Shown here: piece by piece, positions 36,701 to 51,700 of the stretch
Layout of the letters: each line of letters opens with the position of its first letter
How positions within the stretch are numbered: position 1 is the first letter of the stretch
Source of the DNA: Opisthorchis felineus
Taxonomy: Eukaryota; Platyhelminthes; Trematoda; Opisthorchiida; Opisthorchiidae
Direction: 5' to 3'
NCBI GenBank assembly: GCA_004794785.1
Contig: SJOL01007411.1
Span: 1,587,042 to 1,651,041, forward strand
DNA length: 64,000 nt
Notes under the pieces: generated by a model
What the model was told of the DNA's origin: nothing
Seen by the model: only the letters and a program-made list of their open reading frames with translations
Databases searched by the model: none
Made by a program: the position numbers and the translations under genes

Positions 36701-39700
36701 ATACATACCCGGTTTACAGTCACTCTGCAGGAGACTTAGAAAACTGGGCAGAATTTTAGAACTAAAGTCGGGGCTCGTTTCATACAACTGATAAAAAGGA
36801 ATTTGCTGTCTGCTTGTTGCATCGGATTCATCCGATGGACTACTAATCCACGTTTCACCACTGGTGTTACCATGTTAGTAATAACATAGACTATCATACC
36901 TGATATGCTCATCTTCTTGGATGTAATGGTGCGCTTTCAAGCACGATGTTCTCCGTAGTAATAATAACAGTGCATATGAACATAGTGAAAAATTCGACTG
37001 CATGCGTTTCCAGCAGAACTGTACGGCAAAGAGCCAAAACTGCAACACCGCCATCGATTCAGTTTTACAATTTGAAAACCCTAGATCAGCTACAGCTCAG
37101 AACGCTGCATAATAGCAAACCTGATTTTCACAGTACGCAGCTTCAATGCTAGACAAGACAACCTCTGAACACAGTTGTAATAACTTTGAGCAGGCAATGT
37201 TTCTCTAATACATTAATCCTGATGGACCTCAATAATTCTTCGGTAGCGGTAAGTTATCGCTGACATCGGACTAAAGCTGGTAACTTTGGGTACAGGATCA
37301 GCTGATCGAAGAATGGCTTTACCCCGTCGCATAGCAGAGGGATTGACACTTAGACGTTTTAAAGAAAGTCTGGTATAGGTATTATTCAAGTTCACCTAGC
37401 AACACTAAAATTCCACTACGGAGAAGTGAATATGAATGTACAGGGGTTATCGTTTGGTACTAGCGATAAAGCACCTTGACTGAGGAGGGGAGGTTCAACC
37501 GTGTTGGAGCATCAGATCACATGCCCGACACCGGAGACGTCGTTCGCAATATTGGTCGGGTGCCACTTACTCGTTCATGTAGAGGGATGAGCGGAAGAAC
37601 ACGATCCAGTATAGCTGGTACTGACTGGTCTAAAACGTCGATGCAGCACACTTCCTCACGAGGCTGTCGTGCATTCGGATCACAAGTAGCGGCATTGATT
37701 AGGCTTAAGAGTGACCTGCATTTACGCAATATATGCAAAGCCAGGCGGCGGGTGATTGTCCGACAATGGCAAAGCATGACCAGAGCGAATCCCTCCGTTT
37801 CATGCAGCGCAGCCTTCTCCGTGATATTGGGTGAAACGGCACCATCCTAGGATGTAACGGAGGGTTATCAAATAAGAACGTCAGGTAGTACAGCAAAGAA
37901 GTTTTTGTCAAATTTTGGCGAGGAGAGTTTTTCGGTATAAAAAGATGCAAACCGAGAAAGCAGTGCTGAAATTACACGCGATAAATCTAGCCTAAAAACT
38001 GTTTTCGCAGCAAGCACTTTATGCAGGGGTGTTTGGCTCCTTCATGGGCAAATTAAACCCTCGCGACCTGCTGTCTTCCTTGTCCTGTTATTGTCGAAAA
38101 TTTCAGCTAGGTGAATTGCCATCGTCTCCAGTATCTAGGGCTCCAAGACAGGCGCTGCGCCTGTCCAAATCCAACTAGGGATGTAGTGCCCTCCTTTCAT
38201 TTGACAACTGCAGCCTATTTAGCACATCTGATTCAAGAAACCGAAATCACCCCAACAATTTGATAGCGCATACAACGCGTACCAAGCAGATGCGTAGAAA
38301 AACTATCAGCATCGCAGTTTCGTGCAATTTTTCAGTGCACTACAACAGCAGCTGGGTTATTTTTAGGGAAAATAGTATGCAGCTTAACGATAAAATGAAT
38401 AACAAGAATGGATGAATGAATAACAAGATTCAGAACACTGTCTACCTTTTGCAGCGCCAAATTCCAGTTGTTAAGTAGGTGAAAAAGGGTTTTCAAACTG
38501 CTGTCCAGCTGGTGTGGTGACGTGTCCGGAACGTTCTTCTGGATGAATTGAATGAACACTATGAAAAAAGTGGAGCGGAAGGGTGAAGACTAAAGGCAAA
38601 AGTGAACCAACGCTTACTCATATGAATGACAAGGACGTGCACACGAATTCCAGGGATGTTAACATTCATTAGCGTGTTTCTATTCTCTCAGTTAATTCAC
38701 GTTAATTTGACCAATTTAGGTGTTCCTATTATTGCTGACAACCCTATTTCGACGCCAGAATGGCGAAACCATAAGTTTCCTAGTTGAGTGTCGTCCAGTA
38801 TGGTGGAAGTTCTATCAGATCTAACAACTTACTGATTTATAAACTCATTTAAATGAGGTATGAATAACGGCTCGTGTAATTCTGAAATACTCGATTCTTT
38901 TGAAGTGATGTGCTATAGTCTAAACAGTGAGGGGTGTTGAGGGGGGGGAGAGCCACATTGGTTAAGCAGCATTATAGATATGACAAGAACCACACCGAGA
39001 TGAATACTCACCTTGAATTGTCTTTACTCGGAATGCGGGCAATTCAACTATTAGGTTTGCCATAGCCTGTTGAGCCATGTTGCGCACATCCTCATCCAGA
39101 TGCAAACACACTTTAGCCAGTAGTTCGAGCAGCTCTGGTTTAGTCATATCATTGGGCAACAACCGCGGGATACATGCCACACAAGTTTTCAACAGGTCCA
39201 TTTTGGGTTTACGTTCGGCTCTAAGGGAACAAATCAAAAACGGAATGAACAAAGCTGACTGATAAGTTGTTGAGGCTGCACGGCAAAAGTGCAGTTTAAG
39301 TTAAGTGATCAGACTACTAGTTGGGTTCGAAACTCTGGACTTCGCGGGATGCTCACTACTGATTATTCCCAATAAGGATGAAACAAATGCATAGTACCTC
39401 TCGGCTTTTCAGCATAGACTGACTTCATTTACAGGACGAAATCTCCAACATGCACACAGATCCTTAGACCCGGTGAACAGCATGATTGAAATTCGGAGAG
39501 CAAACAAATCAATTACTGCTGCGACTAGACGAACCAACTGGTATAACCTGTCTGAAACACGGAAACATGACATCTGTGCGAACACATATATTTAACGCAA
39601 AAATACCGCAGAATTGTGGTGTCTAACCTCCTAGATAATAGATTGGGCAGTAACTGCGTAGATATCAAAACGGAAGGATAGGGCTCAAGGGAAAGCCGGT

Positions 39701-42700
39701 GTTGTTTGGCTGTGAAGTCACCAATTAGGTACCTCATCCTTTCGTTGTGTAAGTTTGGCTTGTGAACGTGAACGAACAGGGACACCTAATGTATCACGTT
39801 TCGAGGAGATAGCGAAGAATGTAGCAAAACCTATCAAATCTGGCTTTCTTGCTAATGCTCAAATGTGGCGGTACACAACAAAATTTACCAGGAGTGAACT
39901 TTTAACCAGGTTGAAAGCGGTTCGTTGAAGTGAAAAACTGGTGCAGATGTGACGCACAAGGAAATGTGCTCCGAACTGATTTTGGTGCTGAAGTATAACA
40001 GACCATCAGGCATGCAAAAAGGATGGAATACGGTCACATTTGTGTCCATTAATTTGTAGCCTGAAGAAAGTCAGGTTAAAGCACAGCCCAACATCGGTCT
40101 AGACCCGCATATCGTGCGCGTTTCCATACACGCACATATATTCTGACCATTTTGTAGACACCTCGAAGATTGGACAAGCCGTTGGCAGAAAGCTGGAGGT
40201 GCGAAGCGCTTGTGACACCATTACTGAACGAAAAGATTAATGACATGTCATAACCGAGACGTGTTGATATGTTTTGATTTGTTCAGATACCATCCCAAAA
40301 GCAACACGTACTGAATTAAAAATGAATACAGTGTGAGCCAATTTCGGAAAGGACGCTACATTATTAGCGCCGTTGTCAGTGGCAAACACCTTCAATGTTC
40401 GCCACAAAGTGCACATGGGACACCAACATCAGAGCTATGCGAACGCAAGTTAGCTGTAGGTCTCCAAGTTTAGTTGAATTTAACTTAATTTATTAACTTA
40501 ATCAATTTTGGGTTCGAACTGCTGACCTTCGGTCAGTAAGTTCGAGCCTTAGCCACTGAGCTAACCCATCGGTAGCACTCACCAACTAGTTCAGACCTGA
40601 ACATACGAAATGACAAGCACCAGACAAAGGTAACTCACGACATCAGTTCCTCGAATTCCTTCTGTGATACATCCAGTTTGGATAGCATCATGGTCCGACA
40701 AACTTGAGTGTCTAACTGTCTCAAAATTAGCTCGAACGCTCGACGAATGGGCAGTAGGTAGTTCTGAATGCCCAGTCGATGTCCAAGAGTCTCATTCAGA
40801 TTAGTACCATGAAAAGAACGTTTGATCACCGCTTGCCGGAAACCACCAGCGCCAAGGCACGGTTGAGGCATAGGAGGAGCACCTTCTTTTTGCTGCAGTC
40901 CGTGGGCAATAAGTAGAAAGGCGCACAGACCAATATTCATCCGCTGAAGTAAAAATATGGACGAGCGTGAAGGATGCTGTCAAGTGGCGGAAAAAGTTAA
41001 GCGGGTAGCATCATGTACAACGCTCCTTAATCCAAGTTCCATTTTCCCATCACATTAATAGGGCTTATACGAAAAACACCTCTAAGATAACAGCTGCTGG
41101 AGGGTTGGGATTAATGCGAAATAGAAGTAATACTGGGCTCCCACATACAGGAAAATAGAATTACCATATTATAGATCCGTTTTTTTATGTCCATTTGGTC
41201 GAGCGCTGAGATCCTCCCTGAGATTACTCAGGGAGGATCACGAGTAATGTGTTGGTGTTGACGTCAAGCCTTCAGGTGAACGATTAACCCTTCAAGTCCT
41301 CTTTCGGTTTAACTTATTCAATCTTCTAAACTTGCGGTAGATCCATCTGCACATCACACTATATAGGGGGACGTTGGTCAAAGGCACATCATCATGGACA
41401 GCGTGATACCAGTATTAAATGCTGGTGCCACATAAGCATGGAAATGAGTCCTAGTTTAGAATGCAAAAAAGGACAACGGTGGCTTATTGCAAAAGCTCTA
41501 TCATGCCCACAGGGGAAACAGTGTTGAAGTAAACGTATTATAGTGGAAAGACACCGGTGGGATTGAACCAGTATCCTCAGGGAGCCAAACCGAACAGCTG
41601 CACTTTAGCTAGGCAGTCCAACTAACATGTGACAATGCGCTCACCAGTGGAGTAGTTCAGGAGACATTCTGCGGGCTTCGAACACTACCCAAAAAGACGC
41701 ACAGACTCCACCGCGGACAGTTTGACAGTGCTCGTTTTCGGTCCGTGTTGCCGTGCCACAGCCTGTCCTGAGTGAGAGTATTGTGAAATCACTTAGGTCC
41801 ATAACGTCGTTCGATTTAAACTTATGTTTACTTCCATATCCCGCTGGGTAAAACTTCGCATGCTTTCCAATTAGCTTTTTTGGAACACACTCATGATGGA
41901 AGCCCCTGACTTTTACTACCCTGGTGAATTTAGATAGGAGATGCACATCAAGCAAGTTATAATCTCGATGCAAATACAGCGCACGTTCTAATCGGACTAC
42001 AGACGGGCCGACTGACCGATAGTGAGGGAAATCCCATGCGGAGAACTTCACCATAAAATTCACGTTTGGCGCATAAAATCCACATCTAGGTTTAAGGAAA
42101 GAAAAGGCAGCTCCTTACATGACTCGGACTGTTAATATCCATGTGAGGCCTGTTGGTAGCCAGGTCCACCAAAATGGGCGATTCGTATGATCTGTGTATA
42201 AAAGACAATAGCTTCAACGTCCCTGGATACGTACTTCATATATTTTCAGTGAGGAAATTAACGAAAACTAAGCGCCGCTCAAGTGAATAGACCAGTGGTT
42301 CACCATTACAGGAAAGTTTTCAAGTGTACCCCTGTTCCGGTGTGGGAATGTAACGTCAGCTGATCAGACTCCAAAAGCATCCGCACTTTTTTTCGGCGCA
42401 TGGACAAAGATAACAATGATTGTGTGAAGTCAAATGACCGTCCGGCACGGAAAACAGTCTAATGCTACCACCAACACAACAGTTCAAAGCAGAACAGCCT
42501 TTGAGGTGACGTTGAATCTGACCTACCTCAGGCATGTACAGATTTTTCTGAAGTCCATTTACACCAAGCCGGTCGATGATGATTTCACGGATGGCGAATT
42601 CGAGTTTTTCCTATGAAAAGTGCAAAAATTCCGGTTGGGCTTTCCATGGAAGCAAGTAAACGATATTCAATGGGATCCATACGAACAGATCCAAATGAAT

Positions 42701-45700
42701 CAGCGGATCATGAACAGAATAGATTGCCACAAAAATAAGTAGATCAGCTCAGCAAAAACACCTACGATGATAGTGCTATCAGTGCACGATGCATTACTGA
42801 CGGTGTACTGAGTTCCCAATAAGTAGGCACATACAAAACAAAAGAGGCAAGTAAATAATCTAAAGGGTAGTACAATAAGTAATAGGCGATCAAAAACAGA
42901 TTACGACATGTTTCGCCAATCATCGTCATCATTGTCACTAGATTCCTCATAAAATGGAGATGCGCATATCATAAGAACGTCACACAGTACCTGATCACAA
43001 TGATCCATGCTTTTCGAGAATCTATGCAAAATGTAGTCAACGAAGAGGAAAATGGCGATCAAGTGGCACAAGCCTGAAGAAATCTTGTGACTCGGAGGCA
43101 TACTTGTAAGTGAATATTCACTACTAATGGGACGAGAGGTTTCGGAGGGAGATGGTGATAATTACTTCATGGAATCAGTCTGGAGGGCCGATTCATTGGG
43201 CTGAACTGAACCACCTCCGGACTACGCCTACCTGATGAGCCGCAAGAAGTTCGAAACCGGTCGTGGGTTGTCGAAGAGTTTTCAGCAACTTTGTCAGTAG
43301 TGTATTACGTCTATACAATGTATCGCGATATCTCGAATATCGTGCCAACTGAAACACGAGGCGACCTGGTGCAGTACATTCATTTGCTTAAAAACACTAT
43401 AGAGAGATTCAGCTGCGTTCCAGGTGAATCTCCCGTCAAAACCAAATTGCTATGCAACTGAGTGTATTTCGCACTCCTCATTAAACTTAAAGCATTCGAC
43501 TTGAAGGTGAAGTATTCTTAGCTCCAGAAATGAACAAAGTGGGCAGAGTGAACAGCTATCAAGGCTCTGAGGTATACGTCCATATGTCATCAAAACCCAT
43601 CTCGATGAGACGGAGCCGTGGGTTGGTCCAATGATTTGATCGTGTTTTGAGCCAGTCCACCTTCAAAGGTTGGGTTTGAATTTCGATGAGATCTGTCAAC
43701 TGCTGACAGAAAGTCGTTCCACGTTCATCAATTGGGAACGAATGCACGGCTAGAAACGAGGCAGGTCATTTGACTAAATCGCAGAGTACATCCATCACCA
43801 ACCGCAGCAACACACTAGTTCTACTGTAAATGATATTGAAAGGTGGAATTACCCCCTCCCAGTTTAGAAACCACTTTTCTGCGTCATTCGAGAACATCGT
43901 AAGGTGTCTGAGAGCGAGCACTGGGCTTAGTGTGACGATGACGAATTCGACGACACCAAAAAGGGGGTTTTCACCAGCGAGCTAACGTACGAATTTTCGC
44001 GCGTATGTACCGACTATGTACTCACGTGGGCGATAAACTGAATGATGCGCACAAATATGTTCACCGGTGCATCCTTAGGCACCACGAACTTCTGGTTTTT
44101 TGGGAACAAACTGTTCACAATATGATGCAGCTTGGTTTGGGTTTCCAAATGTTTCTCGCCCCCGATTCGTACGATGTAAACCCTGATAAGAAATAGTGAA
44201 AGGATTGTGATAGAGAACGCAAGTGCCAAAAGAAAAGACCACGTGTTATTTGGTCGTGAAACCATTGTAAGATGGGGACAAATAGGACCCCTAAGGAGGC
44301 TTGGTAACAAACATGTGAAATATCCAGAGGGTTGAAAACTGAAACATTTTGGCAAATTTTGGCTGCATACTGCTTAGTTTATCTTCGAACAGTAACGACA
44401 ACGACAAACCGAACACTTCTACCGATAGCACACCCTTCGTTATTTGAGTTCTCATCCAGGGAACGGAGATCGTTTAACAGCACCCAAATTCGCTGTGGTT
44501 TTCCGCAAATCTGCTCGTCTCACCCAGCGTGCGAAACTGAATGGTGAAAATGTCTTGTATCTGCCTAATTCAATCAATCAATCATTCATTCATTCCGCAT
44601 AATCACCACTATCACTGACAGCAGTACACAAGTAATACATACTGGTGCTTAACTGCCACATAACCATGAGGAAAGAAAACCCTAATGGTTGGTGGAAGAA
44701 TAAAGAGTAGGAAGTGAGTGTGAACAAGTCATAAGTGCTTGAGGAAACGATAAAACATAAGATACCTACACAAACAAATTTGGGTAAAATAAAAATAAAA
44801 AACCTGAGTATCGTGTACAATTAAGGCGCTACCGGCTGGATTCATCCAGCGTCTTTTGTGAACCTCACATTAGCCCGGTGCACAACGACGGGTGAACTTT
44901 AGCTAGTCAGTCCAGCTAGAAAATGACACAATGTGCGCCAGTGCGATCAGTTGCGTAAGAATAAAATAAAGATAATCGTCCAGCTGTAACACCCTTTCGG
45001 TGCCTAGCTGCCATGCCTTTCGAAGGAAGCATGACGGCTGGAATATTGTCAGGTTGCCCAAGCTTAGACAGGGGAATTCGAGATGCAGAGGTCGGGTTCG
45101 AATCACGGACCTTCCTCTCAGTAAATTCGCGCTCCAACCACTGAGCCATCTCACCCAAGTCAGTTGCATGCAACTGCCACAAGTAGGCAGGAACACGTGG
45201 GGCCCCTGGCAGAAAGTCATAGTACGTGTTCATAGCAAAACGTCGCCTACTGCGTTCAAACCCAGTGCTTCTGAGAAAAAAATGGGGGGCAGTACAAAGT
45301 CGCAATAGACTTGCAACATCATCACTGTGTTTGGCGTCCAGACTGAACACGTCACCAAGGAATGTTTCTGGTAAACTGCGGCGTCCTACCCACGCATTGA
45401 AATATTATGCTATTATGACTATACCCAAGCTCTTCGTGGTGGACAAGAATGAGGTCAGTTCTCGATTGGAGGCGTCTTTCAATGAATCTGAGCTAGAGTT
45501 CGTCAGAGCGTCAGTGGACACAACAAACAGCGCAGTATTTCATCCAGTGCGAGGTTTAATGGAAGTGAAGAATCGCACAGCGGAGTCGGTAGTTTACGCC
45601 TATCCAATCGCAAAATGAGGGCTACACCAACACCGACTGCACCTCCGCAGCAACTGGAAGATCACCCGAAGTTCGTAGTCAGCAGCTTCCACATAAAAGC

Positions 45701-48700
45701 TGTACCGTAAGCTCAACAACTAAAGCTAGACCTTGTGTTCTATTTGCAAAGATGTAGCAATGTACAGAGGCAGCTCGTTGACCGATCCGCCTAAAAGACT
45801 GTACATTAAAAGTTGAAGTAGAAACAGGAGAATGGGGCCCGAAATGCGAACGCAGGGCGGTGACCTGTGATGTGTCAGTCCCAAAAGTGCCTGAGTGACG
45901 TATTCGGGATTTACAGACGAGCGATTATCAAGCAAGACAGGAGGAGACAGGAGGAAACATTGAAGAAGGACGAGGGACGGCAGTAGCAAATAAGGCGATC
46001 CTGCTGATTTCACCACGCAACGGTTGATTTCGCATGCTTGTATGTGGGATGGGCTATGCTCGGGGCGCCCAAACCTAGACAGGCTGGCGAGGTCCTTAGC
46101 AAAGCATCAGGTTCAGAAGCCTGACAGCTAGGCACAGTGGTCGGTGTGAAATTACTTGAGTAGGCTAAATTTTAAGGACCAAATTACCACAGTTGTTCCA
46201 ATCTTCAACCTGGAAGATCAGTAGACTATGTTTATCAGACCTTTATCTAGTGACCAAACTGATGTGATGAGGATGTAACAACGCTTGTCCCAGATACCGA
46301 TAAAATCTCACTTAGCAGTCAAGATCCCATCCCACCAAATTATCCCTCTGTAATGGACGTGCCCATCTCCGATTAAGTGGGAAAACCAATGCTGATAATT
46401 GAATCAAACATCTACCACTTGAAGCCGAGTTAATGAAGCATCAAGCAATAACACGGGATCTAAAAATGTAAACAAAATGCCACCTTCTTGAATTTCATAC
46501 TCCAACTCTTCCCCATCACAATTGTTTCACTACTTGATTCAATAAACCGTGTTGATTGGGATACAGAATAGATGCAAGGACTGTATTTTACCTTTCTGAT
46601 TTCCTCGCCAGTGAAAGGACAGAAAACTTGTTGGAAAATTTAGATACTTCCTAATCCACATGAGAATTCCGCTCGAGGTATTCGTATCAACTCTAATAAT
46701 ACTTTTCTGCCCTATTTCCCTCTTATCAATGAGGAGACATCTGGTCATTTGGTCACCCGTACCTCATTACCACTATCAAGATACAAGGGCAGTCTTTACT
46801 GCGCAACTCTTCATTCCGCATTCCCATCGCCATCTTGAACGAAGCCGTGGTAACCAGAACGATCATACAATCTGCCCACGGTTTCGCTAGTGAGTTACGG
46901 TGGAGACAGACGGAAAAGAACAGCTGCCAAATAACGCGCAAATGAATTCAACACCTGAGATGACAGAACAAATTTAAACATTTTGGAGATTCTCAGTTTC
47001 TCCCCATTACACCGCATTGCTCCCAATTCCACTACCATAACCTTGACCAAAATGAATATGCAGTTAAACTCCGATAATCACTCGAATCCAAAAAATGGTG
47101 TACCCCCAGACACAGTGGATTGTTCTAGGCTGAGGCCTACTCTAGATATAGGTACAAGGTTGATGAGATAGTTGCAAGTCCGTGTTTAAAAACAAGAATT
47201 TTAATAAAGTAACAGTAATTTTACCGGTCACTCCTGCATTCACGTTACCGATCTTAAGAATGCACTCGTTCTATAAGCATTTTTCTTCACGTTGTTAAGA
47301 GTTAGGGCCAAAGAGTCAACACAAAATGCTTAGCTCTACCAGCTGAACATGTTTTTTTCAGCCTGTAAATACCAGCTCAAAATGGCAAATTGGTCGCATT
47401 TAATGAAGGCAGGATGCCCCTGTTTCCGGGCATCAAATGACTGCTTACCGCTGAGTTACTAGAAGGTGGGGGAAATTTTATCGCAGTTAAACAATGTGTG
47501 TGTGTGTGTGTGTGGATAGCTTCTGACTGGTGTGTACGAAGGGTATGGGATCAGCAGACTTAGCCAGAAACAACGAGATTGATTGTTTCGTAGTGTACAG
47601 TCCGTCCACACTCACGTGACTCGCATCAATAACGACACACTACAAGCGGAATTCGGTGCGTCCGTGAGATGCGGTTGTGTATTGGTGTCAGCGCACATAA
47701 TGCAATCGAGTCACGCCAACGAAACACCAACTTTGAACCACGTACCCGCAGCTCAAAATATCGCATCGATCCAAATAGGTTGCTCGGAATCCAACCAGGT
47801 GCAACACACTACGCTGGAAAACACTCGAACGCTGGGCGCCGAGTTTTAGGATGAAAGACCAAAGATGAACAACAGCCCAAGTCATTTGGGTATAGAATAG
47901 GGTATGTTCCACTATAGTACCTGATCAGATGAGTGATTCAATTTTAAAAATCTAAGAAGAGGTTTGCCTCTTGATCTGCGGTAACTGTGAAGTGATAGGT
48001 TATTATACCATGGTAGTCATTTTATCCATCACGAACAGACATGAATGTGAAGATATGGAACGAGAAACAATAGTGTCAAAAAATAGAAATCGGAATGACA
48101 GACAGATATATATGAACGATAAAACTCGAAAAAAACGCTGTTCCTTTTTTATTGAGAATTTCGGGACATTAGATTTTCAGCTTTTCAAGCATTCTGGAAG
48201 TGGAGGATGTACATTAAGAGTAACATGAGATTCAAGCGCTTGAATAAGAACACCATTTCGTTCGTTCCGGTAAAGGCTACTTCCCGGAGATTTAGGTGGA
48301 CGCTTGTCTAATTGCGAAAACAAAGATTACCGAAGAATGGGTTTGGGCGCCTAGATATGACGAATGATATGGAGTTATAGAAACATTAACACAATCATTT
48401 TGAACCAAATTAAAATTGCTAGTTCCAGTGAACTTTTACCAGAACAGTAGTCAACACCGTGTAGAGAACACTGTAACCCAACCGACAATAAGAAAGTTGA
48501 CGAAGGGACGTTTCCGGTAAAATTTCGACTTGCCAACTAACAGAACCCAAATGAAGGAAAATTATCAGCCTTCCTGCCTCAAACCTGGAAGCCGTCTGAT
48601 TTGGTTAATGTTTCTGTCTGGCCAGCCATCCGAGGTTCCGGACACCTCAGTAAGGTCGGTCGGGTGAACAGGTAAAGTCGGATTTTGCGCCCCATGAGAT

Positions 48701-51700
48701 GCTCCCAAAAGACCTGCTGCTGTGTAGCCTCTGTCTGAGACGAGCACTTGGGGATTATGAAGGAGGGCAGCTTTCGTCAGAAATTTGTATCTCCGATATC
48801 AATCATGCTGCAGCTGTCTCTTTGTGGGTTGATAGCTTGGAGAACCTGGAAGCTACGCTCACCCAGATAGATCGCTACGTCTACTCAATCAGACGACAAA
48901 TCAACATCAGACATCGCGAAATTTGCCTTCCGAACCAGTGGCCACACGGTACGATGACACCTGTCAACCTCGTCCCCACATTTGCACAACTAGCTTCTTA
49001 CGTTAATCATAATGGTCAGGTCAAAATCCACATCGATCATGCCTGAACATTGTTATTCCAATCACAGAATGTCCTATGGCATGAGTTTATGTAAGCTATA
49101 GTAGTATGTAAGCTGTAGTTCGTTTTGTCGTTCTATATGGATGCAATGTCTGGCCTTTGAGGCCTCTGAGGAATTCGGAAGCCAAAAGATTTCGACTACT
49201 GGTGTTCGAACGGTATTTTGAAAAAATGAGTAGATAGGGTTTAAGACGAAACAGTTCAAAAACTCTGATTTCGCACCTCAGAACTAGTCGTATGTATACG
49301 GTAACATCGTCTGTAATGGTACGACCATGTGCTTTGGAAGCCAGACGATGAGTTATTGAGGAAAACCTTCAACCCAAATTTCTGCCGGAATTGGTGCTGC
49401 TGTCGAGGCCAGTTGAAAACGTTGAATGTGCACGGCACACGTTACTTGGAACAAGACAGAGTTGCAATCTCTGTCCGCCCTGCAGCGAAATAAGCGTAGG
49501 CAGCCGTGGCCAGGGTCGGAATCAGTCTTTCGCAGCAATCAGCATAGGCATTGTAACAGGTCCTAGAGTTGGTGGTAAGACAGAACTATATCAAGTCTTC
49601 CAGAAATAGAAATCAGAGCATCTTGCGCACTCAGGCATACAAAGAAACCTCAGTCAACCGACAGTAGACTGTTGCGCATGATCCAAATTAGAACGCTTTT
49701 GGTTTCTAACACGACTCCCTAGTTTTTCCGGCTTCAAGTGCCTTTGAGATCAGACAGTTGTTTGAATGTTCGTGGACAAAACTTGTACCTGGCCAGTGCC
49801 AACGTACGAACAACTGAACCGATAATTATCGAGGCATGATCATCTGTTACAGGGTTGACATAAAAATCAAAACTGACAAGAATCTGAAAGATAGGCTTTT
49901 CGCGTACATGGGGGAAATGTTCCATCAAAAAGGTACGGAACGCGAACTCAAGCTATACTCATAGAAAATTTAAAACAAGCAGGATCTAAACGTCTCAAAA
50001 GAACACTCACCAAACTAGGCAGGATAATGATTGCAAACTGACAAGGGCAACCTTGGGTGTTCGACTCTTTAGTTGACTGAGGCATATTGTGAGAAAATTG
50101 GTCCAATGAGTGAGGAAGAATGACTTTGTCCCAACACAAAGTAGACAAGTAACGAGAGGAAAAAGGGCCTGAAAAGAAAAAAAAGTCAAATGGAAATCAT
50201 AGCTTGACACACTCGCAACGTGTCAATAATACACCCCGCAGAAAAACTATAAGGCCGCTCACGTTTTTCACTATAACTCCAGTCTGAGAAAACGGAACCG
50301 GGTGGACTTTGGCCATCAGGTGACAATCCTGACAGTAATCAATTCCAGAATTCACACGGATACTACTTTGAGTAACTGGCGTAAAACACCACAGTGATAT
50401 CGAGGGGGACTTTGATGAGACCCTCCGGCCACTTCGCCTCAAAACGTTTGTAAGCCAGCGCAGTGAATTCTTCCCCAAGGATAAGTATGGCGTAATAGAT
50501 GTTTGCACCTTTGTACACATGATGTGCTAGCATTCTCCATGAATTCTCAATTATTACACTGGTACAGTGAGTGTATCGATAACTATGGCCTTAGAACCGG
50601 GTTGGTGGTTGCCTTGAAAAACGAATAGCGAAGTGTTAGTCAGGAGGGTATGGTGAGGTGATCTACCAAGGCTGAGGTTAAACAGCCAGAAAAGACATTA
50701 TAATCTCTCAACAGGAAGGCGTCACACGGTGGCCCTATAATTTTGTCGCGTCGTGTTTCAAAACAACAATCAGGACGGCAATTGTAGGCATTCATCCACT
50801 CAGTTTGACCAAGTTAGCAGTGAAAACCCTGTAGGACATGGTTGTTTGTGCCCGAGACTGACATGTATTATTTAGAAAAATCCCATTACAATGCTCCTAG
50901 AAAACAGATTAGTTAGAAACAGTGGTTACTAGGATGGGAGATCCATGCTGACATATCGGGTTGTATTCCTACACGTTGGAAAAATTTTCAGGAAATCATC
51001 GAATCAAATCGAACCCGGCTGCAATCTCCAAGCTCGGCAAACAAACCAACAACCAGGCAGCACAACCCAACCACCCATGGCCTGAAACCATCCTAGCAAC
51101 CGGAAAGTAAGCACGGACCATACTAAGAACCTCTATGATCAGGAGTCCACGTTAGAAAGTGTGTTAATTTCAGCTCGCGCTTGCACGCACGTGGCCTCAA
51201 GGGACCTAACGGTTTAGAAAAATATACTTATGATGTGGTGGTAGAGAAGTATAAAAGCTACGGTAATTGAAAGACCACAAGCATAGGTGCCATCTGCTAG
51301 AGAGGAACTATACTCACCGGCACGTGTTTCTTCTTGCCAGCTAGTTCCAAACTGGTTGGGTAAAGAAGCTCGACAAACTGCTTTAGCGCTGGTATATTGA
51401 CCTCTTGACGAGCAACTGCGGCCACAGGTAGCAAAATCTCCACAAACAAGTCAGACAGCACGTGCTTGATTTCAGGTTCCTTGACTTCTAGAAAGTACTG
51501 TCCCAATTCTTGGAGAAATGTGAAGAAATTAACAAAGTCCTCGATGGGATGCATCTAGGGGTAGTGACAAAAATCAGCGGCATAACGTATAAAACATCAA
51601 GTCTTGATAACGAAAAATTGTGGAAAGGGTCAAACGTGTTAAAACGACAAATAAATTTACTCGCCATTCACGTGGTACAACTGGACAAACCACTGTCGGT

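Larger units (their letters stand above)
46116..50010. other. intron 7, right part
   Basis: 3.9 kb without a supported gene. A 113-codon plus-strand frame at 48708-49046 has no similarity I know. Contains a (TG)10 repeat. Confidence 0.5.

Noticed and set aside
36353..36739. 128-codon plus-strand open frame
   Set aside because: Overlaps FRY exon 15 and the doubtful exon on the opposite strand; no family recognised.
37213..37395. Minus-strand frame considered as a FRY exon
   Set aside because: Protein-like but has no usable donor in phase 0; exons 13 and 15 fit without it.
40500..40585. Possible functional tRNA gene
   Set aside because: A and B boxes are present but acceptor and anticodon stems do not pair; treated as a SINE head. 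The same holds for the heads at 19.65, 45.1 and 52.38 kb.
48708..49046. 113-codon plus-strand frame
   Set aside because: No recognised domain or splice support; kept only as an intron note.
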